A DNA stretch of 17,287 nucleotides, taken from positions 1 to 17,287 of the forward strand of contig CAUJEQ010000061.1 of NCBI GenBank assembly GCA_963169135.1, given 5' to 3'. This DNA is from Chloroflexota bacterium (lineage in GTDB: Bacteria; Chloroflexota; Dehalococcoidia; Tepidiformales; Tepidiformaceae). A model generated the notes under the pieces. That model ran no database searches. It saw only the letters and a list, made by a program, of their open reading frames with translations, and was not told where the DNA came from. This document shows, in pieces, positions 7,464 to 15,073 of this stretch (the stretch's first letter is position 1; every line of letters starts with the position of its first letter). The position numbers and the translations under genes were made by a program.

Positions 7464-8024
7464 GTGAACCTGTTCCGCCGCAAGAAACCGCCCTCCGAGG
7501 CGCCCCCGCCGGCCCCCACCTTCGGCGAATGGCTCATCCGCCAGTTCACCGCCGGCGAGCCCACTGCCCTCATGCCGTTCTCCCGGCTCGAACGCGTCTG
7601 CAGCAACGCCGGTCTGCTGCTTTGCGCTGGCGTCTACTCGCGTCCTCAGGCCTTTCGCGATATTGCCCCGGGCAGCCGCGAAGGCGACATTGTCGCCCGC
7701 CGCACCGCCGACGGGTTCAAGGCGTCCCTCGCAGACCGCGCGCACACCGTGCTCGCCTGGCCGTGGGACCACATGGCGACGTCCGTCGCGTGGACTGCGT
7801 CCCGCAATGGCAATGTCGCTGAGCCCACGCTCGGCGCGGCGCTCACCGGCGTCGGCGTCGCGTACGCGCTCGCCCACCGTGAGCAACTTGCGGCTGTTGT
7901 CGAACTCTGGCAGCAGGTGGCGGCCGGGCTCAAACCCGGCGCCCCGCCGCCCGACCTGGAGGCCATGGGCCGTGACATGCTGCAGGCGTACCAGTCCGGG
8001 CGCGGTGCAGTGCCGCCGCTCTAG
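7464..8024 (+). CDS. Hypothetical protein (186 aa)
   Basis: The frame begins at GTG 7464 (MNLFRRKKPPSEAPPPAP) and encodes 186 residues. A basic, Pro-rich disordered head (1-18) precedes a compact region of mixed helices with segments GEWLIRQFTAGEPTALMPFSR, LAWPWDHMATSVAW and ALTGVGVAYALAHREQLAAVVELW. The last 35 residues are Pro/Gly-rich. There is no clear membrane span, signal peptide or known motif. The Shine-Dalgarno is poor, so the start is uncertain, although the coding pattern is sound. It diverges from purA and meets the next gene tail to tail, sharing the palindrome CTAG that contains both stop codons. I do not recognise the family. Confidence 0.65.
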   Translation: MNLFRRKKPPSEAPPPAPTFGEWLIRQFTAGEPTALMPFSRLERVCSNAGLLLCAGVYSRPQAFRDIAPGSREGDIVARRTADGFKASLADRAHTVLAWPWDHMATSVAWTASRNGNVAEPTLGAALTGVGVAYALAHREQLAAVVELWQQVAAGLKPGAPPPDLEAMGRDMLQAYQSGRGAVPPL

Positions 8025-8401
8025 CCCTGGTCGTCAGGCAGCGGGAACTGAAAGTCGTCGCCGCCGCCCTCTCGCAGCTGATCCAGGAGCTTTTTCGCCA
8101 TCTCATCCATTTGCTCAGCGGTAATGCCCATGCGCTCCAGGGTCTCCCGCATCAGCCGCTGCACCTCGTCCATGTCCTGGCGAATCAGGGCCTCGGCCAG
8201 TTCGAGCTGGGTCTCGATGGCCATGAACCGTTCGCGGCGCTCCGTTTCGTTCTCGGTCGCCAGGATGGTCGACATCAGCCGGGTGAACAGCGTCGTCGTC
8301 CGTGCAATTCTGATCCGGTCGTCGTGATGCGGGGGGAAGTCCCCCGTTACCGCCACTTCAAGTCCGGTCCGTTTGTCTGTCGCCGCGTACTGTTCGGGCA
8401 T
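8021..8401 (-). CDS. Hypothetical helical protein (126 aa) divergent from ECF sigma gene
   Basis: The 126-residue protein starts MPEQYAATDKRTGLEVAVTG. A short N-terminal part has a notable HHDDR stretch (DFPPHHDDRIRIAR). A long helical, strongly charged region follows (RRERFMAIETQLELAEALIRQ ... MDEMAKKLLDQLREG), likely amphipathic helices or a small helical bundle. The tail is acidic. There is no membrane segment, and I do not recognise a family. The start at 8401 is preferred to an upstream opening at 8506. GAGAG precedes it, and a -10-like TATTCT ends nine bases before the ATG. It diverges from the sigma-factor gene and shares its 121-base promoter region, so co-regulation is possible. A role as a partner of the sigma factor is only a guess. 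Confidence 0.6.
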   Translation of the reverse strand: MPEQYAATDKRTGLEVAVTGDFPPHHDDRIRIARTTTLFTRLMSTILATENETERRERFMAIETQLELAEALIRQDMDEVQRLMRETLERMGITAEQMDEMAKKLLDQLREGGGDDFQFPLPDDQG

Positions 8402-8522
8402 CGCTCTCTCAGAATACGGTAAGATCCTTGTTCTCGCCGTCCCCGAGGGCTGGCGCGCGGGGCCCTTGACCGTGTACATAAGGTAGATGGGGTGTCTCTT
8501 TCGCATGGGGGAGCGATAACGC
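8402..8522. promoter_or_regulatory. Divergent promoter region of ECF sigma operon
   Basis: The 121-base gap contains TATTCT on the minus strand close to the 126-aa gene. On the plus strand there is TTGACC (8466-8471) followed by an AT-richer stretch with TACATA and TAGATG, none at the ideal 17-base spacing. GGGGGAG at 8507-8513 is the Shine-Dalgarno for the sigma gene, nine bases before its TTG start. No ECF-type GAAC -35 motif is evident. Confidence 0.35.
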
Positions 8523-9107
8523 TTGCAGGATTCGGTTTCCCTCCCGCATCTCCGCGAGGCGGATAGGCTTCAGGCTCTCGAACTCGATGAGCTTGCGGCT
8601 CGTGCCGCCCTCGGCGACCGCGCGGCCTTCGAACGAATCTACACCCTCCTCGTTGATGACCTGTACAACTACATCCGCGGCCAATGCCGCAACGAGACTG
8701 TTGCCGAAGACCTGGTAGCCAACGTCTTCCTGAAGGCGTGGCGCTCCGCGAAGGGCTACAGGCCCAGTTCGCACACCTTCCGGCGCTGGATCTTCACCAT
8801 CGCGCGCAACGAAGTGCGCGACTATTGGCGCGTCTCCCAGCGCACGCTCCCAATGGTAGAGTTCGATATCTCCGACGAACGGCAGCCCGAGCCCCAGTCC
8901 GACCCCGTAGAGGTTCGGCGGCTCGTCCAACAGGCTCTGACAACCCTGACCGAGGAGCAGCGGCAAGTCGTTGTACTTCGCTACTTCAGCAACAAGTCGC
9001 ACGAGGAGATTGCGACTATTCTTGGCAAACGCGAAGGCGCCGTGCGGGCTCAGCTCATGCGGGCCCTGCGGCAGATGCGGAAGGTGATGGGCGATGCTAC
9101 GCCGTAA
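8523..9107 (+). CDS. ECF-family RNA polymerase sigma factor
   Basis: This 194-residue protein is a two-domain ECF (sigma-70 group IV) factor that directs RNA polymerase to a specific promoter set. Region 2 spans about 32-100, with AAFERIYTLLVDDLYNYIRG, AEDLVANVFLKAW and FRRWIFTIARNEVRDYWR. Region 4 spans about 130-190, with LTTLTEEQRQVVVLRYFSNKSHEEIA and the recognition helix GKREGAVRAQLMRALRQMRK. The start is TTG 8523: an in-frame TAA lies two codons upstream, and no other start codon occurs before region 2. A GGGGGAG ribosome binding site supports it. The gene overlaps the next by 14 bases, so translation is coupled. The partner is a FecR-like membrane protein, as expected for an anti-sigma or signal-transducing pair. 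The stimulus is unknown. Confidence 0.92.
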   Translation: MQDSVSLPHLREADRLQALELDELAARAALGDRAAFERIYTLLVDDLYNYIRGQCRNETVAEDLVANVFLKAWRSAKGYRPSSHTFRRWIFTIARNEVRDYWRVSQRTLPMVEFDISDERQPEPQSDPVEVRRLVQQALTTLTEEQRQVVVLRYFSNKSHEEIATILGKREGAVRAQLMRALRQMRKVMGDATP

Positions 9108-10572
9108 ACCAGACAACACCTTCGAGTTCCGCGACCTCGAGCGGGTCCTGTACGGCGCCGCTCCGCACTCCCTCTCGCCCGAGCGCCGCGAGGCCCTCCG
9201 TGCCCGCATCTTCTCCGAACTCGGCGCCCAGGATGCGCCCCGGCGGAGCCTTGGCGACATCGCCTCTGAACGCTGGATCGCCGTCCCGGTCGGCGCGAGC
9301 ATCGCTGCCGCCGTCATCGCAGCCACCAACTACCTCCTCGACCCGCAAGACTCGCGGACCGAAACCACCTGGGTCGCGACCGCCACTGGCTCGGTCACTG
9401 TCGATGGTGTGGACGGTCCCACCGCCGAACCCGGCCAGCGCATCCAGGCGACTGGCCCGTCGTGGGTCGCCGTGGGGAAAGACGTGCGGGTCGGTCTTGA
9501 GGCTGGCTCGGCGCTCCGGTTCGCCTCTTCAGGCGACCGGCTGGCACTCCTGCTCGATGGCGGCACCCACCACATCGTGTCGCGACAAGCCTTGCTCGAA
9601 GTGCGAGGCCAGCGCTGGGTGGCTCGCATGACCGGTCCCGGCGCCCTCGAAGTCAGCATGCACGAGTGGTACTCGTCGCTGGTCGCGCTCGAAGGCGAGA
9701 CCGTCGTCCAGTTCGCCGGCAGCACCTACCTGCTCCGTCCGGGTGACCGCCCGCTGCTGCTGTTGAACCAGCCGCCGGACGACCCCGGCGCCGGCTTCCC
9801 CGAAAACGACCCCGGCAGCGGCCCCGCCAACGGCGGTGGGAACCCGAACCCAGGCTCCGCCGGCGGTCCGGAAGGGGACGATGGCGGCCCGCGCGATGAC
9901 CCCCCACCGGCTTCCACCGGGCTCAGCGAGCCCGGCCCCGCCAGCCACGACGCCCCGGCCCCGGATACCTCCGGCCCGGGCGGCGGCGCCTCGACTCCGG
10001 TCGAGACCGGGACCCCGCCGGGCCCACCTGAAGGCGTCCCCCCATCCGCGCCGCCTCCCGCTGATCCGCCACCGGTCGACCCACCGCCTGCCGACCCGCC
10101 CGCCGGACCGCCGGAGAACCCGCCGCCTGCCAGCCCGCCCCAGGATCCAGGCAACGGGAACGGTTCGCCGCCTGCCAGCCCGCCTCAGGATCCCGGCAAC
10201 GGCAATGGCAACGGTTCGCCGCCGTCCAGCCCGGGCGCCGGCAGCGGGAACAGTGGGAACGGCAACGGCAACACCGGCGAGCATCCCCAGGGTGGCCCGC
10301 CGGGGCTCGAGCCCGAAGGGAACACGACCGGCCGGGAAAACGGCAATGCCGGCGGCCAGGGAAACGGAAAGCCGGAATCCCCCGGCCCGATTGCATCCGA
10401 AGCGTCCGCAGCCGCCACCCCATCGGCCAACCCCGCGAACTCTCCGCGAGGGGGCGCCTACAGCCATTCACTCGCAGTGGAAGTCTCGTCTGACGCGAAC
10501 AGCAACGGCGGCAACTCGGGCGCCAACGCCTCGCCGAACAGCAACGCCGGCGGCAATGGACGTCAGAAGTAA
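9094..10572 (+). CDS. Single-pass FecR-like putative anti-sigma protein with long Pro/Gly/Asn-rich tail
   Basis: The protein has 492 residues. A basic cytoplasmic segment (1-60, with a helix around SPERREALRARIFSELG) would face the sigma factor. Residues 61-82 (WIAVPVGASIAAAVIAATNYLL) form one membrane span. Residues 95-222 resemble a FecR-type beta domain (TGSVTVDG, GQRIQATG, VRVGLEAGSALRF, LALLLDGG). The remaining 267 residues are low-complexity Pro, Gly, Asn and Ser, with a 15-residue repeat. No zinc-binding HxxxCxxC anti-sigma motif is present. The ATG lies inside the sigma gene, and AAGGTG seven bases upstream gives coupled translation. I infer a membrane sensor that holds or activates the sigma factor. 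The tail may cross or bind the cell wall. Confidence 0.75.
   Translation: MLRRKPDNTFEFRDLERVLYGAAPHSLSPERREALRARIFSELGAQDAPRRSLGDIASERWIAVPVGASIAAAVIAATNYLLDPQDSRTETTWVATATGSVTVDGVDGPTAEPGQRIQATGPSWVAVGKDVRVGLEAGSALRFASSGDRLALLLDGGTHHIVSRQALLEVRGQRWVARMTGPGALEVSMHEWYSSLVALEGETVVQFAGSTYLLRPGDRPLLLLNQPPDDPGAGFPENDPGSGPANGGGNPNPGSAGGPEGDDGGPRDDPPPASTGLSEPGPASHDAPAPDTSGPGGGASTPVETGTPPGPPEGVPPSAPPPADPPPVDPPPADPPAGPPENPPPASPPQDPGNGNGSPPASPPQDPGNGNGNGSPPSSPGAGSGNSGNGNGNTGEHPQGGPPGLEPEGNTTGRENGNAGGQGNGKPESPGPIASEASAAATPSANPANSPRGGAYSHSLAVEVSSDANSNGGNSGANASPNSNAGGNGRQK
10121..10225 (+). repeat. Tandem 45-bp coding repeat in the FecR-like protein tail
   Basis: Two consecutive 45-bp units encode PPASPPQDPGNGNGS and a close copy, the second with an extra GN, followed by a partial third unit (PPSSPG). 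The DNA of the two units differs at only a few positions, suggesting recent duplication and likely length variation among strains. Confidence 0.7.
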
Positions 10573-10581
10573 CGAGTTCGC

Positions 10582-10607
10582 GTAGCCCTGGCGGCGGGGC
10601 CGGCTAC
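10582..10607. terminator. Possible weak terminator hairpin between convergent genes
   Basis: GTAGCC (10582-10587) and GGCTAC (10602-10607) can pair across a 14-base GC-rich loop in the 31-base gap between the FecR-like gene and thrC, overlapping the thrC stop codon. There is no T-tract. It is the only terminator-like structure at this convergent junction. Confidence 0.3.
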
Positions 10608-11671
10608 CAGCCCAGTGCCCGCTCCACGCCCTCGACCGTCGCGGCTGACTTCGTGATGTCCGGCGCGTACTCGGCGATCGCGGTGTCCGGGTCCTTCAAG
10701 CCGTTCCCGGTCAGGATCGCCACGGCCCGGCCGCCCCTCGTCCGGCCCGCGCGGGCGAGCTTCAGCAGTCCGGCAACGCTCGCTGCGCTTGCAGGCTCTA
10801 CGAACAGACCTTCCTTCGCCGCAAGCAGCCGGTACGCCTCGAGGATCTCTTCGTCGGTTACAGCCTCGATCGAGCCTCCGCTCTCATCCCGCGCGCTGAT
10901 GGCCCCGCTCCAGCTCGCCGGGTTGCCGATCCTGATGGCCGTTGCCACCGTGTTCGGCTCGAGCACCGGGACCCCGCTCACGAGGGGCGCCGCGCCGGCC
11001 GCCTGGAACCCCAGCATGCGCGGGTGGAGGGTCGATAGCCCCTTCTCCGCGCATTCGCCGAAACCCTTCCAATAGGCGGTGATGTTGCCGGCGTTGCCCA
11101 CAGGGATGGCCAGCATCCCGGGCGCATCGCCCAGCGTTTCGCAAATCTCATAGGCCGCTGTCTTCTGCCCCTGGATGCGGTAGGGGTTCACGGAGTTCAC
11201 CAGCGCTACCGGGTGCTTCGCCGTCAGTTCGCGGGCCGCGTTCAATGCGTCGTCGAAATTGCCGTCGATTTCGATGATCCGGCTCCCATACGCGATCGCC
11301 TGCGCCATCTTCCCAGCGGCAACCCTTCCGCCCGGCACCAGCACGAAGCAGTCGAGCCCGCAGCGGGCCGCGTACGCTGCCGCGCTCGCGCTCGTGTTGC
11401 CCGTGCTCGCGCACATGATCGCCCGCGCACCGGATTCCATCGCCTTCGCGACGGCCACGACCATCCCCCGGTCCTTGAACGAGCCAGTCGGGTTACAGCT
11501 CTCGAGCTTGAACCAGAGTTCATCGAGTCCGCACTGGCCTTCGAGCGCGACCGACCGCACGAGCGGCGTATCGCCCTCGCCGAGCGTGATCCGCGGCGTC
11601 TGGCCGGTGAGCGGCAGTACCTCCGCCCAGTGGTACAGCACCCCCCGGGGCGCCAATGGCGATGTGCTCAC
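10604..11671 (-). CDS. thrC: Threonine synthase
   Basis: ThrC converts O-phospho-homoserine to threonine with PLP, the last step of threonine synthesis. The 355-residue protein is a fold-type II PLP enzyme. The cofactor Lys66 lies in NPTGSFKDRG, followed by STGNTSASAAAYAARCGL, the phosphate-binding loop PVGNAGN and a late EPASAASVAGL segment. The length suits the shorter bacterial class. The start is GTG 11671, with GGAGG four bases upstream, and it overlaps the TGA of the coiled-coil gene in a GTGA, a usual sign of coupled translation. It is the last gene of the minus-strand operon. Homoserine dehydrogenase lies two genes upstream, but homoserine kinase (thrB) is not in the window. Confidence 0.95.
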   Translation of the reverse strand: MSTSPLAPRGVLYHWAEVLPLTGQTPRITLGEGDTPLVRSVALEGQCGLDELWFKLESCNPTGSFKDRGMVVAVAKAMESGARAIMCASTGNTSASAAAYAARCGLDCFVLVPGGRVAAGKMAQAIAYGSRIIEIDGNFDDALNAARELTAKHPVALVNSVNPYRIQGQKTAAYEICETLGDAPGMLAIPVGNAGNITAYWKGFGECAEKGLSTLHPRMLGFQAAGAAPLVSGVPVLEPNTVATAIRIGNPASWSGAISARDESGGSIEAVTDEEILEAYRLLAAKEGLFVEPASAASVAGLLKLARAGRTRGGRAVAILTGNGLKDPDTAIAEYAPDITKSAATVEGVERALGW

Positions 11672-12675
11672 GGTTCCTCCGGCGGCCGGAAGGCATGGAA
11701 CTTCATCTCCCGGAGCTCCTGCTCGAGCACCTGGATTTGCTTCCGCCGCTGCTTCTCCATCATGACGTTGTACTTCGCGAACTCTTCGCGCACGTGGTCC
11801 ACCACTTCCGCGATGTCCCGCCGGATGTTCGCAACGCGCTCGCCCAGGCCCGAGTGCCGGCCCTCCAGCAACGCGACCTCGCCGTGCACCTTGTCCAGCT
11901 GCACCAACACCTTGTCCACGTTCTCTTCCAGCGCGTTCAGCCGCCCATCGATCCGGTTGTGCTCTTCACGCCAGACCGAAAGCTCGTCGATCAGCTCCTG
12001 CCGCAAGCTCCGTTCGTTCACGACACCGGCGATCAGGTCCTCGTTCCGCTTCACCATCTCCCCTACCACCTGCAGGCGCTCGTACACCACGTCAAAGCGG
12101 ACATCCAGGTCCCTCAGGACGACTTCCTTGATGCGTTCCTCCAGGTCGCGGTTCACCTCGATCGAACGATCGAGCCGCAACCCGAATTGTTCGAGGTGCG
12201 TCTCCACCTCGCGCTGGCGCTCAAGCACCGTCTGCAGCGTTTGATTGACCTGCGACGTCTGTTGTTGGACCTGTGCCACGTCGGCGAGCACAAGCCCCAG
12301 CTGGCTGGCTGCCGTGTCGATCCGCCGCAGCGCTTCGCCGCGCTCCTGGCGGTCGTAGTCCGCTTCCGCCCGCAACAGCCGGATCGCGTTGTCCACTTCA
12401 CTCTTGTTGGCCGCCAGCGCCTGGCGCGTGTGCTCGGCGCCCTCATCGAGTGCCCGGATCTTCTCGGGCAGCCCCTTGAACGGCAGGAGCTTGGGGTCGA
12501 TCTCGCGGACCGAGCGCTGGGCGGCGTCCATCTCGTCGGCCAGCTCGTGCATTTGCCGTTGCAGTTGTTCGAGGTACGTGACCTGCCGCGCCTGCTCCTC
12601 GCGGTTGGCTCGCAACTGCTGTTCCAGCCAGGTGAGGATCTCCCCGATTGCCTGGGCCTGGGGCTCCCCGGCCAT
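11668..12675 (-). CDS. Coiled-coil protein of unknown function
   Basis: The 335-residue protein is almost wholly predicted helix, with long heptad-like stretches rich in Leu, Glu, Gln and Arg from about residue 15 to 320 (for example YLEQLQRQMHELADEMDAAQ, LNALEENVDKVLVQLDKVHG and MEKQRRKQIQVLEQELREMK). There are few Gly or Pro, no membrane span and no ATPase motif. The start at 12675 has GGAGGG five bases upstream and lies one base after the hom stop. The end overlaps thrC by four bases. It is therefore coupled between two threonine-pathway genes, although nothing in its sequence suggests an enzyme. It could be a scaffold or cell-structure protein. I recognise no family. Confidence 0.85.
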   Translation of the reverse strand: MAGEPQAQAIGEILTWLEQQLRANREEQARQVTYLEQLQRQMHELADEMDAAQRSVREIDPKLLPFKGLPEKIRALDEGAEHTRQALAANKSEVDNAIRLLRAEADYDRQERGEALRRIDTAASQLGLVLADVAQVQQQTSQVNQTLQTVLERQREVETHLEQFGLRLDRSIEVNRDLEERIKEVVLRDLDVRFDVVYERLQVVGEMVKRNEDLIAGVVNERSLRQELIDELSVWREEHNRIDGRLNALEENVDKVLVQLDKVHGEVALLEGRHSGLGERVANIRRDIAEVVDHVREEFAKYNVMMEKQRRKQIQVLEQELREMKFHAFRPPEEP

Positions 12676-12676
12676 C

Positions 12677-14029
12677 TCAGCCCTCCACGCGGAGGAACGA
12701 TGAAACCTGCCCAACCACCGGGAGCGCCTCGATGTCTCGCAGGGCCGCCTGCATGGCGCCCTCGCGTGCCCGGTGCGTCATGATCACCAGCTCGGCGGTC
12801 TGGGCGCCTGAGTCGGCTTCCTTCTGGTTCACGGCGGCGATGCTCACGGAGTGATCTCCCAGTGTCTGCGCGATCTGGGCCAGCACTCCCGGCCGGTCGC
12901 TCACAGTCACGCGCACATAGTAGCGCGTCTCCAGGTGCTCGAGCCCCAGCACCGGCACTTCGGCCTCCGGGCCCCAGTATTTCCGTTCCCGCGTCCCCAA
13001 CACGATCGCGTGCGAGAGGTCGAGCAGGTCGGCTACCACCGCCGAGCTCGTCGGCTCCGCCCCGGCTCCGCGCCCCTGGAAGAGCACCGTGCCGGTCAGG
13101 TCCCCCACGATCTGGACCGCGTTGTACACGCCGTCGACCTTCGAAAGTGGCTCGGTATTCGGCAAGAACACAGGCGCCACGCGGGCCAGGATCCCTGCAT
13201 CCGTCCGCTCGGCAATCGCAAGCAGCTTGATCACGTAGCCGAGTTCCTGCGCGTACTGGAAGTCGCTCGCCGTCAGCTTCGTGATGCCCTCGGTGTGGAT
13301 CTGGCTGGGCCGCACCCGGGTCCGAAAACCAAGCGTGGCCATGATCGCGAGCTTGTACGCAGCGTCGAAGCCTTCGACATCGTTGGTCGGGTCGGGCTCG
13401 GCATAGCCGAGTTCCTGCGCGGCGGCCAGCGCTTCGCTGTAGCCACCCCCGCCGATGGGCTCGATGCCCTGTTTCCGGAGCGCTTCGGCTGCGGCGCCCG
13501 CGTTCGCCATGCTCGTCAGGATGTAGTTCGTCGTCCCATTGATGATCGCCCGGATAGATGTGATCCGGTTCGCCAGGAGGTCCCTGCGCAACGGCGCAAT
13601 CAGGGGGATGCCGCCGCCAACGCTCGCTTCGAACATGATGTCGAGCCCGCGAGCGTGGGCTTCCGCCAGCAGTTCGGGCCCGGCCTTGGCCATCAATTCC
13701 TTGTTCGCGGTCACCACGTGCTTGCCCGCCGCCAGCGCTTGCCGGATGAACGTCCCGGCCGGCTCTTCGCCGCCAATCACTTCCACCACGATATCCACCG
13801 TGGGGTCGCCAATGACGTCATCGACGTTTGTGGTCAGCATCCCCGGGGGCAGGTCTACCGTTCGCGGTTTGTTCAGGTCCCGCACCGCCGCCCGGCGAAC
13901 GGTGATCGACGCGCCGACCTGCCGCGCGAAGTAGTCGCGCCGCTCCAGCAGGGCGCGGGCGACACCCCCACCGACCACGCCGAGCCCGATTAGCCCGACG
14001 CCGATATCGCGCCTGGACGGCTCAGTCAG
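12677..14029 (-). CDS. hom: Homoserine dehydrogenase with ACT domain, probable CTG start
   Basis: Hom reduces aspartate semialdehyde to homoserine with NAD(P)H, the branch point to threonine and methionine. With the start at 14029 the protein has 450 residues: MTEPSRRD, then the nucleotide-binding strand and loop IGVGLIGLGVVGGG (9-22), the TANKEL lysine motif, the catalytic block IINGTTNYIL and GGGYSEALAAAQELGYAEPDPTNDVEG, and a C-terminal ACT domain (about 370-450, YYVRVTVSDRPGVLAQIAQTL) for probable feedback control by threonine. The first ATG/GTG/TTG in frame is GTG 13978, which would cut through the nucleotide-binding loop. CTG 14029, preceded by GGAG at a seven-base distance and overlapping the previous stop by eight bases, fits far better. 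A sequencing error is the alternative. Confidence 0.93.
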   Translation of the reverse strand: MTEPSRRDIGVGLIGLGVVGGGVARALLERRDYFARQVGASITVRRAAVRDLNKPRTVDLPPGMLTTNVDDVIGDPTVDIVVEVIGGEEPAGTFIRQALAAGKHVVTANKELMAKAGPELLAEAHARGLDIMFEASVGGGIPLIAPLRRDLLANRITSIRAIINGTTNYILTSMANAGAAAEALRKQGIEPIGGGGYSEALAAAQELGYAEPDPTNDVEGFDAAYKLAIMATLGFRTRVRPSQIHTEGITKLTASDFQYAQELGYVIKLLAIAERTDAGILARVAPVFLPNTEPLSKVDGVYNAVQIVGDLTGTVLFQGRGAGAEPTSSAVVADLLDLSHAIVLGTRERKYWGPEAEVPVLGLEHLETRYYVRVTVSDRPGVLAQIAQTLGDHSVSIAAVNQKEADSGAQTAELVIMTHRAREGAMQAALRDIEALPVVGQVSSFLRVEG

Positions 14030-15035
14030 CGTTTTGCTCCGCCCACGTGATGTCCGATGCGGTGAGGCTGCGCCGGATGGTGACCGACGCGCGTTTCGCC
14101 TTCAGGTCGTCTTCGAGCGTCAGCTCGGCGAGCTGGTTCTTCTGCGTGTCCGAAGGTGTCGCGTTCGGGTCGCGCTTCTCCAGGCGGAACACCCAGAAGT
14201 TGCCCGCGACTTCAATCGGCCCGAAGAGCTCCTCACCGGCTTCCTTGCCCTCGATCGCGGCCTGGACGCTATCCGGGTAGAGCCGCGGCGGCTCTGGATC
14301 CAGCACGCCGTCCTTTTGTCGCGAGGTCAAATCGTTGGAGGTGGTCTGTGCCACCGTGCCCATGTCTTCGCCGCCCCTGATGCGCTCAAGGACCGCGTCG
14401 GCTTCTTCCTTCGTGGGCACCGAAATCGCCCGGAGCGTCACCATCTCGCTCGTCTCGCCCAGCTCCGCCTTGTATGCGTCGATGAGCCGGGTGCGATACA
14501 GCTGCGCTTCCACCTGCCGCCGGTAGTTTCCGTCGCTCATCGTGAGCGACTTCAGCCGCTGGCGGTAGAGCGTATCGAACGAGCTGCCGGCGCCGCCCGC
14601 GGGCACGCCCAGCTGCGCGGCAATCTCGTTGGTGATGTCCTGCTCGGTGACGGTGATCCCCTTCTCCCGGGCGATCAGGCTCACGAGCGCCTCTTCTTCG
14701 AGCACGCCCACCAGTGCCTGTTCGGCGAGGCCGAGGTTGACCCCGGCACTCGACTGCGATTGGGCGTAGGGGAACAGCCGGTCCGCGTAATACTTGAGCT
14801 TGAACTGCTCTTCGCCAACCTGGAGGATGACCTTCTCCGGCACCCGGTAGTTCTGGTCGTACCAGCGCCACCCGAGCAGGCCAAGGACGAGCACCAAAAG
14901 GACGGCAGCGCCGCCAAGGATGGCGATCCGGGTCGTCTGCTCGTTGACGGCAACGCCCGCTACTTTGCGCTCCTGGTGTGCACCCTGGCGCGCCCGGGGG
15001 CGGGGGAGCCCGGTGGTTCGTTCGCGTCGAGCCAT
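14022..15035 (-). CDS. Membrane-anchored SurA/PrsA-like peptidyl-prolyl isomerase (parvulin) foldase
   Basis: The 337-residue protein has a basic cytoplasmic head (1-35), one membrane span (36-58, IAILGGAAVLLVLVLGLLGW) and an outer part. The outer part has a SurA-N-like helical region (about 65-200, with QALVGVLEEEALVSLIAREKGITVTEQDI) and a parvulin-type rotamase region (about 205-300, MVTLRAISVPTKEEADAVLERIRGGEDM to GPIEVAGNFWVFRLEKRDP). Such proteins help secreted proteins fold at the outer face of the membrane. The parvulin core is divergent, and the common Gly-rich FGRG-like motif is not clear, so activity is uncertain. The start at 15035 has AAGGA five bases before ATG. It overlaps hom by eight bases and follows rpsR by 38 bases. 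Confidence 0.8.
   Translation of the reverse strand: MARRERTTGLPRPRARQGAHQERKVAGVAVNEQTTRIAILGGAAVLLVLVLGLLGWRWYDQNYRVPEKVILQVGEEQFKLKYYADRLFPYAQSQSSAGVNLGLAEQALVGVLEEEALVSLIAREKGITVTEQDITNEIAAQLGVPAGGAGSSFDTLYRQRLKSLTMSDGNYRRQVEAQLYRTRLIDAYKAELGETSEMVTLRAISVPTKEEADAVLERIRGGEDMGTVAQTTSNDLTSRQKDGVLDPEPPRLYPDSVQAAIEGKEAGEELFGPIEVAGNFWVFRLEKRDPNATPSDTQKNQLAELTLEDDLKAKRASVTIRRSLTASDITWAEQNAD
14037..14040 (-). promoter_or_regulatory. Shine-Dalgarno supporting the non-standard CTG start of hom
   Basis: GGAG on the minus strand is followed by CAAAACG and then CTG ACT GAG CCG, giving seven-base spacing. No ATG, GTG or TTG in the hom frame lies between 13979 and about 14083, so this site and the CTG together are the best explanation of how the full nucleotide-binding fold is made. 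Confidence 0.6.
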
Positions 15036-15052
15036 GCTTTTCCTTCCGGGGC

Positions 15053-15069
15053 GCGCGGGGCGCCCGCGC
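15053..15069 (-). promoter_or_regulatory. GC-rich hairpin between rpsR and the foldase gene
   Basis: GCGCGGG and CCCGCGC form a perfect 7-bp stem with a 3-base loop in the 38-base gap. There is no T-tract. In the operon transcript it could slow or process the RNA between the ribosomal part and the downstream metabolic genes, or protect 3' ends. Confidence 0.4.
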
Positions 15070-15073
15070 TAGC

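Noticed and set aside
9836..10560. Low-complexity DNA as a possible non-coding repeat or frameshifted gene
   Set aside because: The Pro/Gly/Asn tail stays in one frame from a clear FecR-like domain to a stop, with no break.
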